NCBI RefSeq assembly: GCF_004011695.2 | Contig: NC_082417.1 | Location: 62,001 to 126,000 of the forward strand | Origin: Ascochyta rabiei | Taxonomy: Eukaryota > Ascomycota > Dothideomycetes > Pleosporales > Didymellaceae | Length of the DNA: 64,000 bases | Reading direction: 5' to 3' | Part shown: in pieces, positions 44,879-54,785 of the stretch | Layout of the letters: every line of letters begins with the position of its first letter | How positions within the stretch are numbered: position 1 is the stretch's first letter | The notes under the pieces: generated by a model | The model's database searches: none | What the model was told of the DNA's origin: nothing | What the model saw: the letters and a program-made list of their open reading frames with translations, nothing else | Translations under genes and position numbers: made by a program

Positions 44879-46299
44879 ATGCCTCGCGATCCGCTGATCG
44901 GCCTCGTTGGCAAGCCCTCTTCGGGAAAATCCACAACCCTCAACAGGTGCGCATGGCCCCTCCCCCACCATGGATCGCTCGTCTAAGTCTCGGTCGCAGC
45001 TTGACAGACGCAACCTCCAAAGTCGGTCCGTACAGCAGTGATTCGGTTGAGGAGCGCTAGGCTGATGACGTGCAGGAAACTTCCCGTAAGTGCTCAAGAT
45101 CCCCCGCGACACAGGCGCATTCTAACACGCTCAGCTTCACAACGATCGACCCCCAGCGAGCGATTGGCTACCTCCAGATAGAATGCCCCTGTGCGCGCCT
45201 CGGCCTCGCTGACCGCTGCAAACCCAACTACGGCGCCTGCGTCCAAGGCCGGCGCTCCGTGCCGATTGAGCTGCTCGATGTCGCCGGTCTCGTGCCTGGC
45301 GCGCACATGGGCAAGGGCCTGGGGAATCGCTTTCTCGACGACCTGCGCCATGCGGATGCGCTTGTGCACGTTGTCGACGTGAGCGGGACTACAGACGCAG
45401 AGGGCAAGGCGACGAGAGGATACGACCCCAGTCAGGATATCGTGTGGCTGAGGAGTGAGATTGTGCGCTGGATCCAGGGCAACCTCATGGAGAAGTGGGG
45501 GTCGATCAAACGGCGACACGTCGCAGTCAAAGCGACGCCCATCGAGACGCTGCAAAACCAGTTCTCCGGCTACGGATCCACCAGCGCCGTCGTCGCGCGC
45601 TGTCTCGACAAGCTCGGCCTGCTGAGCGGCACGACCAAAGTCCCTCTCGAGCACTGGGACAACGAGACGATCGAGCGCGTCGTCAACGCCTTCACCGACG
45701 AGAAGTTCCCCACCGTCATCGCGCTCAACAAGATCGACCACCCCGACGCCGACAAGAACGTGGCCAAGATCGCAAAGACAGCCGACCCCAAGAGCATCGT
45801 CCTGTGCAGCGCCATTAGCGAAGTGTTCCTGCGCAAGCTCGCCAAGCAGGGCTTCGTCAGGTACGTCGAGGGCTCCGAGTTTGTCGACACGCGCGATGAC
45901 CTGATCGAGATGGGCGACCCAACCGGCGGCGGCCTAAAAGAGCTCGACGAAAAACTCAAGCAGCGCATCGAGAACCTCAAAGACATGGTCCTCTACCGCT
46001 TCGGCAGCACGGGCGTAGTGCAGGTCCTGTCGCGCGCCGCCGACCTGCTCGGCCTCGTCCCCGTCTTCCCCGTCCGCAACATCCAAAGCTACACCAGCGG
46101 GTCCGCCGCCAGCACCGCCGTCTTCAGGGACTGCGTGCTCGTCAAAAAGGGCAGCACCGTCGGCGACGTGTACAGGAAGGTCATGGGCGACGCGCCGCTG
46201 GCGTATGTGGAGACCGAGGGCGCGCGGCGCGTTGCCGAGGACGACGTGGTCGCCGTAGGCAGGAACGATATCTTGAGCTTCAAAGTAGGGAGGGCGTAG
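44879..46299 (+). CDS. YGR210C-type Obg-like GTPase, four exons with a 10-base microexon
   Basis: Exons 44879-44946, 45000-45025, 45076-45085 and 45135-46299 give 422 residues, all phases agreeing (2, 1, 2). The join restores the P-loop [15 protein letters not shown], then [30 protein letters not shown], which is the switch region of the YchF/Ola1 class of GTPases; exon 3 supplies only Asn, Phe and part of Gly and Pro. [20 protein letters not shown] is the G3 element and [13 protein letters not shown] (NKxD) G4. The C-terminal TGS-like region ends [13 protein letters not shown]. Relatives are translation-associated. Function in fungi is not settled. The stop region is duplicated just downstream. 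Confidence 0.92.
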
Positions 46300-46612
46300 A
46301 TATAGATGCGCTAGCTAAACAACAAACAAAGACCCTATCTAACATCTCTCTACTACCTAAGTAGCAGTGTAATCTAGACTAAACACACACAAAGGCAGTA
46401 ATCTAGCGCTCTAAATTATATAATATAATTAAGTAAGTAATGTTATTATAGTAGGTAGGAACAATATCTTAAGCTCTAAAGTAGGGAGGGTGTAGATATA
46501 GATACGCTAGCTAAACAACAAATAAAGACCCTATCTAACATCTCTTAAGCCTCTACTACCTAAGTAGCAGTGTAATCTAGACTGAACACGCATAAAGGTA
46601 GTAATCTAGCGC
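46255..46612. repeat. Tandem duplication of the 3' end of the YGR210C-like gene
   Basis: Direct copies of about 157-162 bases: 46255-46410 (contains the last 14 codons and stop) and 46451-46612, separated by an AT-rich 40 bases. The distal copy still reads VGRNNILSSKVGRV and stop. Differences are mainly C-to-T or G-to-A in the distal copy within the coding part (GGC to GGT, AACGAT to AACAAT, TTGAGC to TTAAGC), but the downstream part is mixed: the distal copy keeps some C/G where the proximal has A or T. Confidence 0.85.
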
Positions 46613-47015
46613 ACACTACCCCTTGTGTCAAATCGCGGAAATCGCAGTGGATGAGCACATGCCACACGCACGCTAGCTTTAAGGAATCTATCCCTAGTAC
46701 GTCTAATGTGACAACCTCCGACTTTCAAGCGATGATCCTCGACCCACTTCACCGTCTCACTTGCAGTCACAACACACCAACACGCAGGGCATGGATTTCA
46801 AATTTCTTTCTGATTTCCCTCTTATATACAACGACCAAGGGGTCGAGTCTAGTCAAGGACGCCAGACGCAGGCCGGCTATTGTTGCGAGCCGACAACACC
46901 AAGGAAAACCGAACGTCAGGAAAAGGTGCCCGCACTGGGTCTTTCATTACAATCAGCCTGCACCCGCCTGCAGCGCTGAGATATGGGAGAAACAGCCTTG
47001 CTCAGACAACTGGCC
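46613..47015. other. Intergenic, between convergent genes
   Basis: 400 bases of normal composition between the repeat and the glucanosyltransferase stop. A plus-strand frame here (46651-47274) overlaps the glucanosyltransferase antisense and is rejected. Confidence 0.4.
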
Positions 47016-48535
47016 TTACAAGACGAGGAGACCACCGAAGAGGGACGAGACGAGGACAATGGCGCCCATGGCAAGGGGAGCGAAGGAGAACTCGCCAGGG
47101 CGGAGAGCCGAAGCGGCACCCTTGCTGGGAGAAGAAGTAGCGGTGCTACCGGGAGTGCCACCAGAGGTGACAGCGCCATCGCCAGCACCAGCCAAGGCAG
47201 TCTCCTGCGAGCCAGAGGACTGGGAGCCAGCGCCCGCGAGACCAGGGCCGGTACCGGCACCGTTCTTGAGGTAGTCGCTGGCACCGCTGGGGAAGGCAGG
47301 AAGCTGGTCCGCGCTGATGGTGACGTTCCACGACGTGGACGAGGAGGGGCAGGTGGAAGCAGAGCCGCTGGACTTGTAGCCACCGTCGCCGGAGGGGTCG
47401 GTAGCGTTGGCGTAGGCGTTCTTGAGGGTGGTGAAGTCGGCGAGCTCTGTGACGCTGGAGCCGTCAATCTTAACCAGACCGTAGTTGGAGTCTTCCTGCG
47501 AGTACTCGTAGACGAGACCTCCGGAGTAGACAGACGACATGTCGGTGCTGTAGATGGACTTGACCTCGTTAAACTGGCGCTTGTTGGTGTTGCAGCCAAA
47601 CTCGGACAGGCTGGGCAGGTTAGCATGTGGAGGGACGTGGAGTGGAAACATGCTTACAAGATGGGGATGCTGTAGTTGCCGAGCTTCTGGACCTTCTGGT
47701 CCCAGCCAGCGCCGGTGAACGTGTTGGGGTCGCACCAGGAGTAGTCGTTGAAGGCGTAGAAGTCGGAGCGGACGGCGTCCTCACCGCAGTTCATGTAGTC
47801 GGCCATCAAGTAGCGGTTGGACTCGACGTCTGCAGCGCTATAGCCGACGGGGACCTTGCGCAGCTTGCGGGCGTTCATGTACGACTTGATGTCACGGGTG
47901 ACGGCCTTGACGAAGGGGGCGCAGTTGGTGGTGGCATCGTCGTTGATGACCTCGTTGCCGGAGAAGAAGAGGAGGGTGTTGGGGTAGGCGGCGAACTTGT
48001 CGACAGTGGCGAAGACGCTCTGGAGGTACTCCTTGTTGTACGAGACCTGGGGAGAGGCGCGGTTGATCGAGTACTTGGGGGTGTTGACGTCGAGGGCGAG
48101 GTAGATGCCGGCATCGGCGAGGGCGTTCATGCATGTGTCGTGCTCGGCGGTGTTGTCGACCGTGTACACGCGGACGGTGTTGATGCCGAGCTCCTTGAAC
48201 TTGGCGATGTCGCGCTTGCAGCCGGCCTCGTCGGCGATGGGGTCCTTTGCATCCGATGCGCCACCTGGACATGTCAGTTCACGTCGAACGTCACCAACGG
48301 CTCCGTCTTACCAGGCTGGTAGTCGACACCGCGGATGTAGAAACGCTTGTTGCCCTGCCAGAAAGCTGAGTCAAGGTCAGTCGGTCGTTCTGCTGCATCG
48401 TGAACACGTTGTCAACGCACCATTTCCCTTGACAGTGATGGATGTGACATCGGCACGCTTCTGGACGGGAGTGGCAGAGCCGGCAACAGATGTGGCGAGG
48501 GCGCCAGCCACGACGGCAATGGCAACGGTCTTCAT
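47016..48535 (-). CDS. GPI-anchored 1,3-beta-glucanosyltransferase (GH72, GAS/GEL type), four exons
   Basis: Exons 48535-48421, 48365-48312, 48264-47658 and 47610-47016 give 456 residues; all phases agree. The enzyme cuts and re-ligates beta-1,3-glucan at the cell wall. Signal peptide MKTVAIAVVAGALATSVAGS. GH72 blocks: WQGNKRFYIRGVDYQPGG, AKFKELGINTVRVYTVD, the acid/base Glu in LLFFSGNEVIND, YSWCDPNTF, and the nucleophile Glu in LSEFGCNTNKRQF. There is no cysteine-rich CBM43 module after the catalytic domain, so it belongs to the X8-minus subgroup. The end is Ser/Gly-rich and has a hydrophobic GPI-signal tail (MGAIVLVSSLFGGLLVL). First exon is 115 bases. Confident. Confidence 0.94.
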
Positions 48536-48954
48536 GGCGATGGTGGTAGTGAGTGACGGAATAAGCTGGGTGGTGCAAGTCGTGGCGAGAGAAGGGCTTT
48601 TCGTAGACAAAGACGAAGCGAGCGACAGACGGTGAAAGAGCAGCACAGCAGCAAACGAGAGTGTACGCCGGGGCGGAAAGTGCGATTAGAAGGGTGTAAA
48701 GAGGAAGTCGCGCACGAAAGTAAGTGACGGCGAGGAAGTCGATAACGTCTGCCCAAACAGCTGGGGCGACGGGTTATGAGATATCAGGGGAGAGCCGCTC
48801 CCAGCACAGCAGCCCATGCGGTTGCCGTCTGCGGAATGTGCAGTGGACGCGTGATTGGCTGGCAGCGCCCCACAGCGACTGGGATCGTGGGATCGACTGG
48901 GATGCCAAATCTTAGAAGCCTCTGCCGAGCCAGCCTCCGCCCCTGAATAAGACG

Positions 48955-49052
48955 AACAAGCCAGCAACAAGCCAGAGACAAGCCAGCGACAAGCCAGCGA
49001 CAAGCCAGCGACAAGCCAGAGACAAGCCAGCGACAAGCCAGAGACAAGCCGT
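48955..49052. repeat. 11-bp minisatellite, unit ACAAGCCAGCG
   Basis: About nine copies, some with AGAG or CAAC in place of GCGA. Perfect period of 11 in most of the array. Located upstream of the glucanosyltransferase gene. Confidence 0.9.
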
Positions 49053-49451
49053 GGCCGAGAAAACCGGGTCGCGCGGCGATCGTGCTTGATTAGCCTGCCT
49101 CAGAGGCTGCTGAAACGCGCGTCGCCGTCATCTGCGCGCCTGTGCAGGGAGATCTGTATCAAAACGCTGCCGCCCTTCCTTGCCAGCCTTGGAGAGGCGT
49201 GTGGGTCACAGCAAGATGAAGTCATGCTCAACCTGTCGCTGCGACAGTGCGACTGCTGTGCTTTGCTGTGCAGTGCAGTGCAACACGGCTGGCTAGCTAG
49301 TAACACGCCGAGCGGCCTAGCTCCAACACGAGGTCGACCACACAGCCTGACCCATGATTGGCATGACGCTATTGTCCTATACTCGCGCTTGTCAATAACA
49401 CAGCCTTGCCTATAATTAGCATAATAACTGTTGTTGACCTGCTACACTCGC

Positions 49452-49730
49452 GCTTGTCAACAACACAACCTGACCTGTCAACAACACAACCTGACTTGTC
49501 AACAACACAACCTCACTTATTGACAACACAACCTTACTTGTTAACAACACAACCTGACTTGTCAACAACACAACCTCACTTATTGACAACACAACCTCAC
49601 TTGTTAACAACACAACCTCACCTGTCAACAACACAACCTGACTTGTTAACAACACAACCTCACTTATTAACAACACAAGCTCACTTATTGACAACACAAC
49701 CTCACTTGTTAACAACACAACCTCACTTGT
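49452..49730. repeat. 21-bp minisatellite, unit CTTGTCAACAACACAACCTGA
   Basis: About 13 copies. Variants alternate TGTCAA, TGTTAA and TATTGA, and CCTGA or CCTCA. The unit length of 21 keeps an open frame. Confidence 0.9.
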
Positions 49731-49925
49731 GATTGGCATGACTGTTAAATTGCTATCATCCCACACACGCGCTTGTCGACACATCCTCACTTGTAATTGG
49801 CATGACTGTTAAATTGCCATCATCCTACACACGCGCTTGTCGACACAACCTCACTCGTAATTGGCATGACTGTTAAATTGCCATCATCCTACACACGCGC
49901 TTGTCAACACAACCTCACCCATGAT
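49731..49925. repeat. 64-bp tandem repeat adjoining the 21-bp array
   Basis: Three copies starting ATTGGCATGACTGTTAAATT at about 49731, 49795 and 49859. Each unit ends in CTTGTCGACACAACCTCAC, which is related to the 21-bp unit, so the larger repeat probably grew out of the smaller array. A fourth, broken start (ATTGGCATGACG) is at 49355. Confidence 0.88.
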
Positions 49926-50209
49926 AAGCGCCAGTGAACAGATGGATCGTATGGATTCGTGCTACATGCCGACTTCATTATGTACATTCACAGACTGCCC
50001 ACCGCAGCCTTGGATTACGATTAACGACGATTTATAACACACGTCTACAGCTTCATTTCATGCGCCGCTCGGCAACCCTGGCGAGGAGCGCAGAGTCGTC
50101 GAGTCGGTCCTGGGTAGGCTTGCTTCTGGTGAGCGGGGAGCGGCCGAGGGTTGGGTTGGTCGCTCGTGGGACTGGGTGCCGGTCGAGGGTGCGATCGCCA
50201 TGGGCCGCA

Positions 50210-51445
50210 CTAGTTCTTTCGGAGGCCAAAGTAGAGACCGAGGGCCAGCGCGATGATGGCAATGATCAGGACCACGACCAACAGCGTCCACCACTTGAGC
50301 TTCCTGGCGCGTCGGGCAGACTTGATGCCCTGGTCCAGCTGTGTGTTTGCGTGCTTTGCGTCTTCGTTGACCTGGATCGTCTGGTTCTCGACCTGGACCG
50401 TCTGCTCCTCCTGGTAGACGACCTGCTCGTTGAGCTGCTGGAACAGAGTGGCCAGCTCGACCATGGTCTTCTCGATGCGCTGGATGTCGTTGTGCCGAGC
50501 ACGCACGGCGCCCAGCACGCTCGACGCTTGCCCACTGCGGTTGCTCTTGAGCTGGCATTCCATTAGCAGCATGTCCATGCCTGGTCACGACGCGTACTCA
50601 CAGCCTGGGTGAAGATGCCCTCGTCGCCCCAGTCGGCGTTGGCAGCCTCCTGGACCTCTGCGTCGGTCGCGTCCGGGTTGATGACGCGGTACTGGCGGGC
50701 AATGGCCTCGCGGTATCGCTTCGAGTAGTCGGCCTCCTCGCGCTGGAAGTCCTCGAGCTGGCTCTTGAAGGTCCTCTTCAGCGACTCGACCTGGGTCCTC
50801 TTGAACGAGTTGGTCGAGTCGCGTGCGGCATCGCGCTCGAGGAACTTGATCTCGTCCTTGATCTGCGTGTTCCGGATCTGGGTCTGCGAGACGATGCTCT
50901 CCAGCTCGGCCGAGGAGCGGTTGTCGGGCGACGACAGCATGCGCTGGTGGATGCTCGAGATGGCGCCAATGTCTTGCGTGAGCTGCGCGATGCGGCTCTT
51001 GGTGCCGTCGATGCGCTGGAGGAAGTCGGGCTGGCTGATGGGCTGTGAGCCGGGCTGCTCGAGTCCGTAGGGCTGCGCCGTGTTTCCGCGGGGCGGCTGG
51101 GCGGCTGCGAATGTGTGTTGCGCCGTGTTGCCATGGGGCAGCGGGGCGTCGGTGTGGGGGACCGTCGCCGTGGGCCCAGAGGCCGAGTACTGCGAGGGCT
51201 GCGAGTAGTTGGAGTCGGCCTGCGTGAGCTGCGCCGGGCGCCCGGGCTGCTCGTCGTACTGCGGTGCTGCGTTAGTGACCGTCGCGAGTGCGCGCAGTTG
51301 CGTTGCGGTGCATGCTTACGCCGCCGCCGTAGGGGTTGGACGAGCCGTAGCCGGTGGAGCCGTAGGGGTTGCTGGTGCCGCCGTAGCCCGCCTCCGCCTG
51401 GCCGTACGGGTTGCCGCCGTACTGCTGGTAGTTGTTGCCGGACAT
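50210..51445 (-). CDS. Plasma-membrane syntaxin (Sso1/Sso2-like t-SNARE), three exons
   Basis: Exons 51445-51320, 51258-50602 and 50551-50210 give 374 residues. SNARE that marks the plasma membrane for fusion of secretory vesicles. N-terminus is Gly/Tyr/Asn-Pro-rich (NPYGQAEAGYGGTSNPYG). The Habc-type helices include FLQRIDGTKSRIAQLTQDI and DEIKFLERDAARDSTN. The SNARE helix is ARHNDIQRIEKTMVELATLF with the zero-layer Gln in LFQQLNEQVVYQEEQT, and the protein ends in one membrane anchor (WWTLLVVVLIIAIIALALG). Introns at phase 0 (GTAAGC..GCAG and GTGAGT..CCAG). The extended low-complexity N-terminus is longer than in yeast Sso1 (290 residues). Confident. Confidence 0.93.
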
Positions 51446-52539
51446 GTTGGCTGCGCGTGCTGGGTGCGGATGCGGATGCGGATGCGGATGCGGATGCGAC
51501 GGAAGAATGCACAGTCACGTCGCCGTGGAACAGAGGCCGGCGAGAGGGTCAGACCGGTGCGATTGCGCGGAGCGATGTGAATTGATGTTGCGGCGGTCGT
51601 GAGAGCTGGGCGCCACGGCTCGTTGTTGAGATGAGCGGACCTGGGCCAGGCGGCGGTAATCTTAAAAGCTGATGAGATGCGCGTCCGGCCGCCCAGGATT
51701 CACAGCCTCCTCCCAAGACGTCACGCGCTAGTCTCGTCCGGGCCGCATCACCGCAGACCACGAACACCATGGATTCTCACGATCCTCCTGCACTGCTGCA
51801 CGAGCACCACATCTGCTGATGCCTATTCTATCAGCGCAACAACAAAGCATATCCAACCATCCCACCCTTCCCACAACTACAGCTTGACCACCAAACCCAC
51901 AGACACCACGCACGCGCTTCCCCGCAGCAGTTCAAAGCAGTCAGCCTTGTCCCCACCATGACCGGTCTCTACCACGTCCCAACGCGCACCTGTGCTGCGG
52001 GCCGTACCCTCTGTGTCTGCCTCGAGTGAACGCGCGTTGGCTGCTCAACTCTGTTCTGCAGTTTGTCTACTCGCCTAGTCGTTGTTTACGTTGTGAGAAG
52101 AACGCCGGACGTACACGAGGCAGATTCGACATCAACGTCCACTTTGACATTGACATGAACAGTAACTGATATGAACAGTAACTTGACATGAACAGTAACT
52201 TGACATGAACAGTAACTTGAGATGAACAGTAACTTGACATTGACATCAACATTGACATCAACATCGACATCAACATCGACATCAACATCGACATCAACAT
52301 CGACATCAACATCAACATCAACATCAACATCAACATCAACATCAACATCAAGTCTACTAAGACGCCATCCACAGCAACTTCAAAGCGCAAAATAAAAACA
52401 GCATATCCCGACTTACCATGGGATTTTCCACCGCCAATTCTACATGCCGTGGCTTTCATCCCATCTCGTAATGTGCTCCTGAATGCCGCATGGATGATAT
52501 CTGGTATGCGTATGCAGCGAAAATCTCACCTTGACATAC
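51446..52539. other. Intergenic, syntaxin promoter and repeats
   Basis: Immediately before the syntaxin ATG is a GGATGC hexamer repeat (about 51466-51500). Two further tandem arrays lie at 52151-52352. No gene recognised. Confidence 0.5.
52151..52352. repeat. Two adjacent tandem arrays
   Basis: First, four to five copies of a 17-base unit TGACATGAACAGTAACT (52151-52236). Then ATCGACATCAAC or ATCAAC hexamers (52237-52352), with CG-containing units at the left and plain ATCAAC units at the right. Confidence 0.85.
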
Positions 52540-54330
52540 TCACGCCTCTCGCCTCTCCGGTGGAAAAAGCCTCCTCTTCATCACACCTCCCTGCAAACCA
52601 CTTCCCCCTGCCCTTCCACTCCCAGCAGCACCACCACAACCACCCCGCGCGTACCGCCTCGACGCATCCACCGCCGGCCGGCCCGTAACGCCATTAAACA
52701 GCGGACGGGAAAAATCCGGCTTCTTCATCTTCTTCTCCAACTTCAAGTCCTGTCCCAGCCCCAGTCCCAGTCCACGCGCTCGCTCCTCGGCAACCCGCTT
52801 CTCCTTCTCCGCCGCATCCCGCACAGCGTCTAGATCCCGCTGCACCGCGGACCCGACGATGCCGGAGCCGAGCGCGAGAGTGAGGGCTGGGAGAGAGTGG
52901 GCGTTGCGCGTGTACACCTCCTCAGCACCACCACCCACCAGCGCGCCCGAGACACCGTCGTTGTTCTCCGCCACGACGGGATTCAGCCCCAGCCCAGCCT
53001 CCTGCACCCGCAGCCCCAATGGGAGGCCCGCTTTCGGCCGGACGTAGACGAACGGCTCGGTCCCCAAGTGGGCGGCGCGCGCTTTGTAGAGGGTTTTTGA
53101 GACGTCGAAGCGCTCTTCCCATGCTAGCAGCGTCAGGTCGCGGAAGGTGTGGCGGAATATGTGCCAGGCGGTGGTGAAGGGGCTGTTCATTGGCGCGAGG
53201 AGGGTTTTGTAGGGAGATGTGGAGGAGGGGATGGCGGGAGAGAGGAGGGAGAGCAGGTGTGATGCGCGTGGGTGGGTGGGGGTGGTGGGCTGTTGTGGGG
53301 ACGAGAGGAGAGTGTGCGGCGTCTCTTCATCGTTGTCTATGCTGGTGCTGTCTGTATCTGGCTCTTCCGCACGGCAGTCGAGGAACGTCGTGGTGTAGTC
53401 CATCAGTGCTTGGATGCATCCTGCTTCGCCTGCGCCTGCGACTCCGGTGCCGGGTGGGAAGTACTCGACGAAAGTGCAGTACACGTGCGGTTTGGTGTGG
53501 CTCTCGAGAATGCTGAGTCTGTATCTCGAGATCTCGCCGGCGCGGAGGTCGCACCGCGTGAGGATGATCTTGTACTCGAAGCCCGTGATGTCGAGGTAGT
53601 AGTGATACAGATCTTTGAGCGAAGGTTTCTTAGCTTCAAGTCCAGCAGGGGCGGCGATCTGCAACGATGCGGAGCCGAGGGCCTGCGATGTCGCCGAGGA
53701 GGGAGAGGAGAGCTTCTCCGTGAGAGACGCAGCTGCGTGAGGACCGGCTCTGTTACTCTTCGCATCCTCGACCTTGCTCGCTGCAGCCTCCTCAGCTCGC
53801 GTCGCCTTGCCCGCTTCGCGCTCCTCCCTCCTCCGCTTCAGATCGTCCGCGGCAGACACAAACGGCACGTTGACCACATCCGCGAAGAAGAAGCTCGTCG
53901 AGGGCTTGGGCTTGCGGGCGGCGGTGCGAGACTTGGACGTACCTGTACTCGTAGCCTTGTTCGCCTCGCGACAGCCATCGTTGAACTTCATGGTATCGTT
54001 CAGCGTGCCGAGCCGCTTCATCTGCTTCCTCCTCTTCCTCTCCTGCCACAAGTACTCCCACGTGTACTTGGTCTCGGCGAGCTTCCTCTTCCTCTGCAGG
54101 CTGTCCTCGAGCCAGTCGTAGCTGACGACCAAGGCGCCCACTTGGACTGCGGCCTGCACTGGGTCTGTCGCGTTCTTCCACGCGTCTGGGCCCGTGACCA
54201 GATGCGTGACACCTTTGCGTACGCTGGGAGAGTAGCGACCGTCGTTGGCTTCGATCCACTTCTTGAGTTGGGGAGCATCGGCGCCGAGGGTGCCAGTCAC
54301 GGCTATCACCAAGTTCTTGAGGATGCCCAT
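52540..54330 (-). CDS. BRCT-domain protein with a WGR-like segment
   Basis: Single exon of 596 residues. Residues 1-95 form a BRCT domain (NLVIAVTGTLGADAPQLKKW, KGVTHLVTGPDAWKN, ALVVSYDWLEDSLQ), used to bind phosphopeptides or DNA in damage signalling. A basic linker includes RKRRKQMKRLGTLND. Residues about 245-345 (LKDLYHYYLDITGFEYKI, RCDLRAGEISRYRLSILES, HVYCTFVEYFPPG) resemble a WGR domain as found beside BRCT in PARP proteins; the segment FTTAWHIFRHTFRDLTLLAWEE fits this family. I see no PARP catalytic H-Y-E, so it is probably a catalytically silent relative. C-terminus is Gly-rich. Likely nuclear. Family likely, role inferred. Confidence 0.72.
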   Translation of the reverse strand: MGILKNLVIAVTGTLGADAPQLKKWIEANDGRYSPSVRKGVTHLVTGPDAWKNATDPVQAAVQVGALVVSYDWLEDSLQRKRKLAETKYTWEYLWQERKRRKQMKRLGTLNDTMKFNDGCREANKATSTGTSKSRTAARKPKPSTSFFFADVVNVPFVSAADDLKRRREEREAGKATRAEEAAASKVEDAKSNRAGPHAAASLTEKLSSPSSATSQALGSASLQIAAPAGLEAKKPSLKDLYHYYLDITGFEYKIILTRCDLRAGEISRYRLSILESHTKPHVYCTFVEYFPPGTGVAGAGEAGCIQALMDYTTTFLDCRAEEPDTDSTSIDNDEETPHTLLSSPQQPTTPTHPRASHLLSLLSPAIPSSTSPYKTLLAPMNSPFTTAWHIFRHTFRDLTLLAWEERFDVSKTLYKARAAHLGTEPFVYVRPKAGLPLGLRVQEAGLGLNPVVAENNDGVSGALVGGGAEEVYTRNAHSLPALTLALGSGIVGSAVQRDLDAVRDAAEKEKRVAEERARGLGLGLGQDLKLEKKMKKPDFSRPLFNGVTGRPAVDASRRYARGGCGGAAGSGRAGGSGLQGGVMKRRLFPPERREA

Positions 54331-54785
54331 GGCGTGTGGTGCTTCAGTTGCCCCTGATGGTGTTTCTCTTGGAGATTGTCAAATTGGAAGTGTCGAGAAA
54401 GATATCGCTGTCCAAGAAGAGTAGTGTAAGAGTAACGCAGTGGTAGGACCTGCGGAACTATAGGGTGGCCAGTTTGTAGGATGAGGCAAAGTTCGCAGGC
54501 GCCGCCGTACTTTACTTTTTGGTAGCAAGTCGCTGTCAAGGTGAGATAGCCCTCGTTTAACGGTGCAAACCCAGTGACGGGTGAGAGAGCGGGCAGCCAC
54601 CGCTCCGTTCGACTTCAACGAGATCGCCGCGCTCTAATCAGTCAGCAGGCCGAAGTGTACAGGGTGGACAGAAGCCTAGCGACCCAGTGGGTTCCAGGTG
54701 ACAGATAGGCACATCGAAAAGTGTGGTGATCGCTTCTGCGTCAGTCTGTACTGCACACAGGCCTGTATTTCGAGTCTATCCTACC
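54331..54785. other. Intergenic, BRCT gene promoter and 3' flank of trpC
   Basis: 455 bases, both neighbours on the minus strand. Nothing recognisable. Confidence 0.4.

Larger units (their letters stand above)
48536..50209. other. Minisatellite-rich intergenic region
   Basis: 1.67 kb between the glucanosyltransferase promoter and the 3' end of the syntaxin gene, containing three tandem arrays listed separately. No gene: the open frame at 49406-49732 is only the repeat (TTQPHLL units). Confidence 0.6.

Noticed and set aside
49406..49732. Frame of TTQPHLL repeats
   Set aside because: It is only a 21-bp minisatellite with no stop; lacks any other coding feature.
49452..49925. CRISPR-like spaced repeat
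   Set aside because: Contiguous tandem units without unique spacers, in a eukaryotic nuclear genome.
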